NCBI GenBank assembly: GCA_015832175.1
Contig: WJXW01000016.1
Span: 1,240,001-1,304,000, forward strand
DNA from: Paraphaeosphaeria minitans
Taxonomy: Eukaryota; Ascomycota; Dothideomycetes; Pleosporales; Didymosphaeriaceae
Direction of reading: 5' to 3'
DNA: 64,000 bases
The notes beneath the pieces were generated by a model that did no database searches, was not told the DNA's origin, and was given only the letters and a program-made list of their open reading frames with translations. Numbering within the stretch: position 1 is the stretch's first letter; each line of letters begins with the position of its first letter. Positions 57,401-64,000 of the stretch are shown piece by piece. The position numbers and the translations under genes were made by a program.

Positions 57401-59522
57401 TATAACCCCTAATTAGACACTAGAGCTAGGTAATCTTAGGGGTGATCTGTTAAGTAATTAAAAGATATCTAGCAGCCACTAGAACACTACTAAGAGAGCT
57501 AGCCTACTAGAATCTAGGGATTTAATACCCTATTTATTAGTAGAAACTAATTAGGTTACTAATTAACCTAGCGTAGATAACTTAATTACGCTTGATAAAA
57601 TAGATAACCTACTAGCGCGCTAAAGGCAAAGGTAGATCTATCTAGAGGTAAGTAGAATAAGTAGGCGAAATTGTGGTAAAGTACTAGAAATTAACTAACT
57701 AATAAATCGCTATCTACTATTATAAAGATTAAGGAAGCAAAATAATTAGAATAATTAGCTAGAGGGTAGGTAGAAGCTAGGTGCTTATATACTAATTGCT
57801 AATTATCTTTAAAGTAATTTTAATATAATATTAGAGTACACGTTTATACTAGGAGCAGTAGAGGCCTAGTCTAAGTAAGAAAAATATATTATACTAAATA
57901 TAATAGTATTCGCTTCTATACTTAGAAAGGCGCCTAGAGCGTCTTATATAGTTTAGACTTATAAAGACAAGCTTACACTAGAGCTAATCTTATAGAAACA
58001 CCTTTATAATTATCTATATAGGAAGCTATTCCTCCTTACCGCTTATAAGGAGATCTTAACTTTGTAAGATAAAGGTACCTAGACAGAAATTAAATAATTA
58101 GAGGTATTAGAGCGACTACTCCTTTTAAAGTAAGTCTTTACCTATAAGTTTAATTAAAATAGATACTTTAAAAAGTGTAAAGCTTAAATTGTTATAAGAG
58201 GAGATCTTTAGAAAAAGAATATTCTCTACTCTACCTATACTGCTATCCTAGTAGTAAGATCTTTTTAATTAGCTATAGCTCTAGCAGTAGAATTCGATCT
58301 AGAAATTTTACAATTTAATATAGTAAGAGTGTTTCTAAATACTTTTATTACAGCTGCTAATCTAGTAACTTATAAATTACCTAATAGTTTTAAAAAGCTA
58401 GGAAAGTGTGTAAAATTAAATTAAGCTTTATATAGCTTAAGAGATTTACTACTTCTTTAGTATAAAGAATTTGCGGAATTACTTTAATCTTATAGACTCT
58501 TAGCTTTGCTAGAAAAGCTATGCCTTTTCTTTAATAGTAATTAAAGTATTATTATTTTATTTTATGTTAATAACATTCTTCTTCTCTATTATAAGAGTAA
58601 AGAGAAAGAAGCCCTAGATTTTTAGAAAAAGATCGCGAACAAATACAAGATTAAATTAAAAGGACTAGTAGAGTAGTTCTTAGGTGTTTAAGTAATTAGG
58701 GACAAAGAAGTAAGATTAATTTCTCTAGTCTATAATACCTATATTAATAAGATTACAAAAAAGTTTAACCTTTTAAACTCTAGGAGCTTCCCTTCTACAC
58801 CTCTATTAGTAAAAGATCTTATTCTAAGCACAGGAGAAGCTACTCCTTAATAAATAAAGCTCTTTTAAAAAGAGGTAGGATTAGCTCTCTACACAGTAAT
58901 TATGCTATATCTAGATATAGCCTTTACAGTGTTAAAGCTATCACACTTTCTAATAAATCTAAGCAAAGAACACTTTACTGCTATTAATTATGTGATCCTT
59001 TACCTCTATTAAACTAGATAGTAGGCTATAGTCTTTAGTGGCTATAATAGACCTAATCTGCTAATATATAGAGATGCCTCTTTTGCTAATAATCTAATAT
59101 TACAGCGATCTTCCTATAGATATATTATCCTATTGTTTAGAAGAGCTATCCTATAGAAAGTAGCTTAATAGAACATAATTACTACTTTAATAATAGAAGT
59201 AGAGCTTCTAGCGCTTAAATATATAAGTAAAGAAGCTATAGTAATTAAGAGATTCTTTACTAAGCTTACTCTAGATCTAGGACCTTTATAGAAGGTCTAT
59301 TGTAACAATCTTTAAACTATTTATTTAGTAATTAGAAAGAACGAAAGAATTACTACTTAACTGCGCTATATAGATATTTAGAACATGTAGTTACAGTAAG
59401 AGCATATAAAAGAATTATTTTAAGTAGAATATTTTCTAACTAGCAAAATGCTAGTAGATAGCCTTATAAAGGCTCTTACTTATTAGTAGTTTAATAGATT
59501 TAAAAGGCTATTAAATCTATAA
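54480..59522 (+). pseudogene. Cop-1 copy 4 gag-pol relic
   Basis: The span is 5043 bp, exactly the length of copy 1 (1681 codons), so there is no net frameshift; the start is ATA (54480) and the stop TAA (59520-59522). Domain landmarks match copy 1 at the same offsets: integrase core around 56300-56700, linker 57130-57750, RT around 58120-58600, RNase H end near 59450. Nonsense codons are TAA/TAG at former Gln and Trp positions. It is more mutated than copy 1 and about as mutated as copy 2. It would have encoded the full set of retrotransposition enzymes. Confidence 0.9.
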
Positions 59523-59722
59523 GATGTAAGTATAATAATTATAGAATAAGAGTAAGTAAGTAGAGAAATAATTTATTAACTACTTAGAATTATTAATTTA
59601 GAGCTAGGAAACAAGAAAAGAAAAAGAAAAAAAAGAAAAGATTAGAAAGAGAATAGGAATTAGAGGAAAAGAAGATTAAAGAGCTTATTTATAAGTATAT
59701 AGACCCTCTTCCTCCTCTGCTT

Positions 59723-59755
59723 AATTATAGGGGTGCGAGAATCTCCTCTATAATT
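59723..59755 (+). repeat. Copia 3' region hairpin H1 (copy 4)
   Basis: AATTATAGGGG / CTCCTCTATAATT region: the stem is kept except for one C-to-T change that turns a G-C pair into G-T. Confidence 0.8.
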
Positions 59756-61164
59756 AGTAGTAGGAGATTCTCCCTATCCTCCTCCTCTCCTCCTCTTTAT
59801 AGCAGGTAATTCTTTACCCTATTTACCTCTTCTACCTCTCCTTTAATTAGTAGTAGGTAATAGCTTACTCTAGCCTCTCCTTCTTTAATTAGTAGAAGGA
59901 GAAGTACTTACCTAGCCTTTACTTTACTTTAGAGCTAATAGGCCGCTTATCTAGCTATTTTAATTAGGGTATTAGCTGCGACCGCGCTACTCCTTAATAG
60001 GTAGGGTAAGAGGGTAATTACTCTATCCTCTACTAAGGATTAGCTAAGAGGGAGAGAGTAGAATAGTAACTATATACTAAGCTTACTCTTTTTAACTACT
60101 AGTAAAAGGAGGAGCTTATAAGGCTACTTTAACTCTTTTACGCAGCTTAGTAATTAGCTTCTCCTATAAAAAGTATTAGCTAAACCTAGAATAAATTTTA
60201 AAATAAAAGCTTATATTAGCACCTTCTAATAGTTAATAGTAAATAAAATCTATAGCTAGAGTCTAAATATGCGGCTAGCTATAGAAATAATTAGCAAAAT
60301 TAGCTAAAGCGATAGGATAACTCTATATATAGTAGTGTAAGAGTAGGTAAAGTAGGTATAGTAGCGCCTACCTAAGCTTAAAGCGTTATTATAGTAGCGT
60401 CTATTACTTTTTTCTACTAAAACTCTCTTTAAGCAGCCTAAGTAGCTTACTTATCTAAAAGCACTAAGCGATTGCTAAAGGCCTAGAGCTAGGGTAGAAG
60501 GAGCTAGTAGAGTAGGAGGATCTTAGTAGGAGGATTAAGAGCTTTATTTAGTAGCTTTTATAGCCTTTACTACGCGTGCTTTAGCTAGGTTATTAGATAT
60601 CTAAAAGAGTTAGTAAAGCTCTAAATAATAGAAAAAGCGTAAGGTAATAATTAGAAGAAGAGAACCTACTATAAAGTAGTAGAATTTAAAGGCTTAAACT
60701 AGTAGGCTTAAATTAGATAGAAAGTTAAAGTGTTAAAAGTAAAAAATTAAAGAAAGAAGATTAAGCGCTAGTAAAGGGCTTATATACTCTACTACCTATC
60801 TAATTATTAAGCGCTAAATGCGCTCTTTTCTTACTACTTATTTCTCTTACTACTACTCCTTCCTAATTAAAACACGCCTACCTATTGTACTTACTAGCTA
60901 GTAAGAGCGGGGAAATTACCTTATAGTTAATAGGAAGTAAGTAAAAAGAGCAGTAGAATAGAAGCGTTTACGCTCTAGGCCTTTATACTATGCTTATAAG
61001 CTCCTAACCCACTAGAAGAAGAGATTCTGGACACAATTCATAATAGGATTCATAATTTAAAAGATAAATAGTAATTGTTTTGCTATTATAATAAATAGGG
61101 GGTAATAGAATCGCTGTTCTTAAGATTAGGAAGGATTTAGACAATTATAGATTACTTCTTAGGA

Positions 61165-61190
61165 TAGGTGATCCGCTTTAAGCAATCACC
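61165..61190 (+). repeat. Copia hairpin H2 beside the polypurine tract (copy 4)
   Basis: AGGTGATCCGCTT..AAGCAATCACCT, same as 41622-41647 with one G-to-A change, immediately before TAGGGGGTG and the LTR. Confidence 0.82.
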
Positions 61191-61199
61191 TAGGGGGTG

Positions 61200-61394
61200 T
61201 GTTAAAGTAAAACACTTACTTCTGTGATTCTTTCTAGATCCACTAATTCAGATTATGGGATTCTTGCTAAGAGGCTCGTTTCTTTTATATATAGTCTGCC
61301 CTTTTAGCATCCTTTCCTACAATTAGCTCTTTGTATTCTTTACAACTCTGCTCCTGAATATCCTGTGATAGTTCGAGCCCTTTTTACCACAACA
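61200..61394 (+). repeat. Cop-1 copy 4 3' LTR (195 bp)
   Basis: TGTTAAAGTAAAACACTTAC to TTTTTACCACAACA, followed by TCTCC (61395-61399). Confidence 0.93.
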
Positions 61395-61399
61395 TCTCC

Positions 61400-61644
61400 T
61401 TATCTATTTTATACTTAGTAAGCTCTGCTTTGTATAGTTAAATACTTACTATAGAGGCTGTATCTACAATTAGTAATAGTTTCTGTGGAAGTAGAGGTTG
61501 TTCTAGCTTTACGTAATTAATTACTAGAGCGTTAATTACCTCTAGGTTAATTTAGTTCTAGATTCCTTTTAAGTTTACTTAGAATTAAAGCTAGATAAAC
61601 TAGTAAGGCTAGCTAGCGCGATTAATAAGCTATACTTCTACTAT
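61400..61644 (-). pseudogene. Cop-1 copy 3 gag, N-terminal part
   Basis: The start of the copy 3 polyprotein on the minus strand, from ATA (former ATG) at 61644 to the insertion point of copy 4. It is collinear with 28742-28985 of copy 1 (AINALVINHVKPEQPLLL-type residues recognisable). The leader with the primer-binding site lies at 61645-61778. Confidence 0.85.
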
Positions 61645-61778
61645 TTTAATAATTTTTGTAATTAGAAATAGAGGGGTTATATTGTAGAGAGGTTCTAAAT
61701 AGAGTGTTGTATAATAATTTAAGCGTTACTAAGTAAGTAGGGAGAATTATCTTACGTTCTAAGCGCTGGGCTTATAAC

Positions 61779-61972
61779 TGTTGTGGTAAAAAGGGCTTAA
61801 ACTATTATAAGATATTTAGGAGCAGAGTTGTATAAATACAAATAGCTAATTATAGGAAAGGATGCCGAAAGGGCAGACTATATACAAAAGAAACGAGCCT
61901 CTTAGTAAGAATCCTGTAATATAAATTAGTGGATCTAGAAAGAATCACGGAAGTGAGTGTTTTACTTTAACA
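61779..61972 (-). repeat. Cop-1 copy 3 5' LTR (194 bp)
   Basis: TGTTGTGGTAAAAAGGGCTT to TTTTACTTTAACA on the plus strand, followed by CTTTT (61973-61977). Confidence 0.92.
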
Positions 61973-61977
61973 CTTTT

Positions 61978-62468
61978 ATAGTAAGGGTAAGTCCTCTTAT
62001 CTTTATAATAACCTCTTAGACTTACGTATCTACTTCTTTTTTATAATCTTTATTTCCTCCTATTCTTATTTCCTCCTATTCTTATTTCCTCCTGTACCTT
62101 AAAAAACTTCCTAGGTAGTGGGATAAGTAGGATTACTAGTAAAGTAGCTTTAGAATAAGCTAGATTTATAGTAACCTATCTCTTCTCTTACTATATAGCC
62201 CTAATTGCTTTATTCTAGTCTCTGCACTAACGAAGGAAATTATATATTTCTTACACCTAATAGGTGTTTATATTACCTCCTCTTAGGTAACTCTCTATTA
62301 GTATTCTATATATAACTATAGTCTTATTATCTTAGCTAAGACCTCTAAAGAAAAGAGTCTCTACTTCTATCTATATAATTTATAATTAAGTAAGGGTAGC
62401 TTAGGTATAGCTATTAAACTTATAGAAGTAGTTATTTAGTGTAATAGGCTACTAGCTTACTTTATTAA
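61978..62468. other. Unassigned locus, right part
   Basis: Continuation of 21431-25205 beyond the nest. It has a 16-bp tandem repeat (TATTTCCTCCTATTCT, about three units, 62051-62093). No recognisable protein; the stretch ends at the Gyp-3 LTR. Confidence 0.55.
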
Positions 62469-62714
62469 TGTCAGAACCCTGGGTACCTGGCTGGGCTCTG
62501 GGATGGTAAGGGCCAGCTGGATGCAGGTAGAGATCACCTAATCCAAGGCTATATAGTTCTATCGCTAATGGAGTAATCTGGCAGCGATTTGTCTATCCTC
62601 TATCCTCTATCCTCTATCCTATATCCTACTATACAATCCACTATCGTTTTATATCTAAAGCTAAAGCTATATTACTTGTGCCTAACTCTTAATATTTAAA
62701 TCGCTTACTATATA
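62469..62714 (+). repeat. Gyp-3 5' LTR (about 246 bp)
   Basis: Alignable with the minus-strand LTR at 21213-21430. The right end is set to the CA/TA dinucleotide at 62711-62714 and is uncertain by a few bases. It includes five CTATCCT units absent from the other copy. Confidence 0.75.
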
Positions 62715-62899
62715 TGCGAGTAGTTTAGTTTTAAAAGGCTTTTATTTGTGATAACTAGGCTATAATAGTAGACACTTTGCGGTCTACGCGCTCTTATACC
62801 TAATACTAGGACGCTTAGGAGCCTATAGAAGAGGAATTTTTATATTTAAGCCTATCTCCTATACTAAGTAAGCTAGAGAACTAGTGTGCTTTTCTTTCT

Positions 62900-64000
62900 A
62901 CATATTAGGGTTAGTCTGCGCCTAGACGCGCTAGAGAGGGCTAAGTTAGGATACCTCTAAATATTAAGGATAATTCTTCTAGTACTATCTTTAAATAGCT
63001 TAAGAAAGCTAAATAATAGCTTAAAGAGAAAAGGAGTATAGCTAAACTTAATAGAATTAACTAGATAAAATAACTATAGAAGGCAGGAGACACTTAAGCC
63101 CTATATAAGCCTATAAAAGATCTTACTAAGACGTAGGATCCCCCTAAGGTATCTTTATTATAACCTTTGCAAAAGCAGCTGTATAAATATACTTAAAGGG
63201 ACTAACAGGAGTTTAATTATTAGAGAGATAACTGTAAGCTTTATTTCTAGTCCTTAAAGGACTACTTTGTAGATAAAGACTTTAAAGTTACCTACGCCCT
63301 TTAGTATGTGTTAGATGTCTACTATATAGTATAAAGAACTAAAGTTTAAGCCTAGTTGTTAACAGACCCTAACTAGTTACCTACTTAGGCTAACCTAAGG
63401 GATAAAATGCTAGAAGCTTTAGGATCTCCTAAAGAAAGGCGCTAGTTAGCGTATAATTAGCTTAAGAGATACTAATAGAGACTAAATTAGAGCCTATTAG
63501 AGCTGTTAGATTATCTATAAAGTTACTAGAAAGAGCTAGGAATAATAAACCTTTAATAATAAAAGCTAGAATACGTAGGATTACTTTTACTTTTTATCTA
63601 ATAGTAGCTATAAGTAATCCCCTTAGGGCTCTAAGTTATAGTTATAGATATTAAACTTTAGGCTTTAATTATTTATTAGATAAATAAGCTAAATTAAGGA
63701 TCCTTAGCTCCTAACCTATACTTAAAGGGTGTAGAACATTAACGCCTAGAGTAACTAGATTCTAGGGGGGACAAAAAACTCTAAAAGGCGGTTAAGAGAC
63801 TAAGAAAGTAGGGTAATAGTACTAAAAGTCCTAAGTTAGCGCTATTTAGCACTAGACTACTAGTGACTAATACTTCTTACTAGTATTATAGAAGGCTAGG
63901 CCACTTAAGACCTAATTACTCTACTCTAGATAAGCTAGCTGCACCTAGAACCTAAAATGCCTAGTCTACACGTAATAGGGAATAGGGTGCAGGAAAAGGT
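62900..64000 (+). pseudogene. Gyp-3 gag relic with zinc knuckle, partial
   Basis: The plus-strand frame opens with a coiled-coil-like basic region (FKQLKKAKQQLKEKRS near 62985-63040). A capsid signature follows: LKDYFVDKDFKVTYALQYVL near 63250-63310, LRDKMLEALGSPKERRQLAYNQLKRYQQR near 63395-63485, and LLELLDYLQSYQKELGI near 63490-63550. A CCHC zinc knuckle lies at 63878-63919 (x-x-YYRRLGHLRPNY, with Cys-to-Tyr changes). This is the order of retrotransposon gag (capsid then nucleocapsid). Stops inside are TAA and TAG. It is continuous to the window edge, so the protease and RT are presumably beyond it. Confidence 0.82.

Larger units (their letters stand above)
54151..61394 (+). mobile_element. 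Cop-1 copy 4, full-length Copia inserted into copy 3
   Basis: LTRs of 195 bp (54151-54345 and 61200-61394), target duplication TCTCC (54146-54150 and 61395-61399), 7244 bp. It is plus-strand, opposite to its host copy, so the two form an inverted pair. It contains a primer-binding site at 54346, gag-pol at 54480-59522, hairpin H1 at 59723-59755, hairpin H2 at 61165-61190 and a purine tract TAGGGGGTG before the 3' LTR. Confidence 0.95.
25211..61972 (-). mobile_element. Cop-1 copy 3, minus-strand Copia element hosting the nest
   Basis: The 3' LTR (minus strand) is 25211-25379 plus 48274-48299, 195 bp once the Gyp-1 insertion is removed. The 5' LTR is 61779-61972. The target duplication is CTTTT at 25206-25210 and 61973-61977. 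The interior is 48300-54150 plus 61400-61778, interrupted by Cop-1 copy 4 with duplication TCTCC. Together these give a Copia element of about 6.6 kb. Its 3' tail is about 0.6 kb shorter than in copies 2 and 4 because of a deletion near 49028. Confidence 0.9.
62469..64000 (+). mobile_element. Gyp-3 plus-strand copy, 5' part, runs off the window
   Basis: It starts with an LTR (62469 to about 62714; TGTCAGAACCCTGGGTACC) followed by leader and gag to the window end. The first 120 bp of the LTR keep GC-rich, CA- and TG-containing sequence (GGCTGGGCTCTGGGATGG), so this part is hardly RIP-changed, unlike the matching LTR at 21430-21213. A 7-bp repeat (CTATCCT)n lies at 62593-62627. Pol and the 3' LTR are outside the window. 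Confidence 0.8.

Noticed and set aside
62593..62627. (CTATCCT)n as a telomere-like or centromeric repeat
   Set aside because: Only about five units, placed inside a Gyp-3 LTR; it does not match the fungal telomere unit TTAGGG.
1..64000. Intact host genes, effector-like small secreted proteins, tRNA genes
   Set aside because: No uninterrupted frame with a start, signal peptide or intron pattern was found in any unexplained stretch, and no cloverleaf-like sequence was recognised. Absence was judged by eye, so short or intron-rich genes could be missed.

Overview
The window reads as a gene-poor, AT-rich block of a filamentous ascomycete genome that is built almost entirely of nested LTR retrotransposons. 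All of them appear degraded by repeat-induced point mutation (RIP). TA, CTA and TAG are very common, and CA and TG are scarce while CG survives. Every large reading frame is intact in length but full of TAA and TAG codons where Gln or Trp is expected. I found no intact host gene, no tRNA or rRNA gene and no bacterial-type feature. The genus cannot be fixed from sequence alone; a RIP-active Pezizomycotina species with AT-rich compartments is an inference. Family names used here (Gyp-1, Gyp-2, Gyp-3, Cop-1, Mini-1) are my own labels.

Layout. 1-3088 is the plus-strand middle of a Gyp-1 element, interrupted by a small LTR element (Mini-1 copy a, 333-2517). 3089-16487 is a minus-strand Gyp-2 chromovirus (copy B) into which a plus-strand copy of the same family (copy A, 4148-11019) has inserted. 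16488-19232 is unassigned relic DNA. 19233-19711 is a solo LTR related to Gyp-1. 19717-21430 is the 5' part of a minus-strand Gyp-3. 21431-25210 is unassigned and resumes at 61978-62468, because a large nest sits between. 62469-64000 is the 5' LTR and gag of a plus-strand Gyp-3 that runs off the window.

The nest at 25211-61972 can be ordered from target-site duplications. A minus-strand Copia (Cop-1 copy 3, duplication CTTTT) entered the old locus. A minus-strand Gyp-1 (copy C, duplication GAATC/GAATT) then entered its left LTR, and a plus-strand Copia (Cop-1 copy 4, duplication TCTCC) entered its gag. Gyp-1 copy C was itself hit by Cop-1 copy 1 (duplication GATAT), Cop-1 copy 2 (duplication ATAGA) and Mini-1 copy b (duplication CTAGG). 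Removing the insertions restores a continuous Gyp-1 reading order: gag, protease, RT, RNase H, integrase, chromodomain.

The most unusual items are these. Cop-1 copy 1 lacks both LTRs yet has a target-site duplication. Antisense cysteine-containing ORFs lie downstream of pol in two gypsy families. Mini-1 carries only a Copia-like gag. Two hairpins are kept in the Copia 3' region. The Copia primer-binding site matches the 5' half of initiator tRNA-Met. One Gyp-2 copy carries three LTRs.
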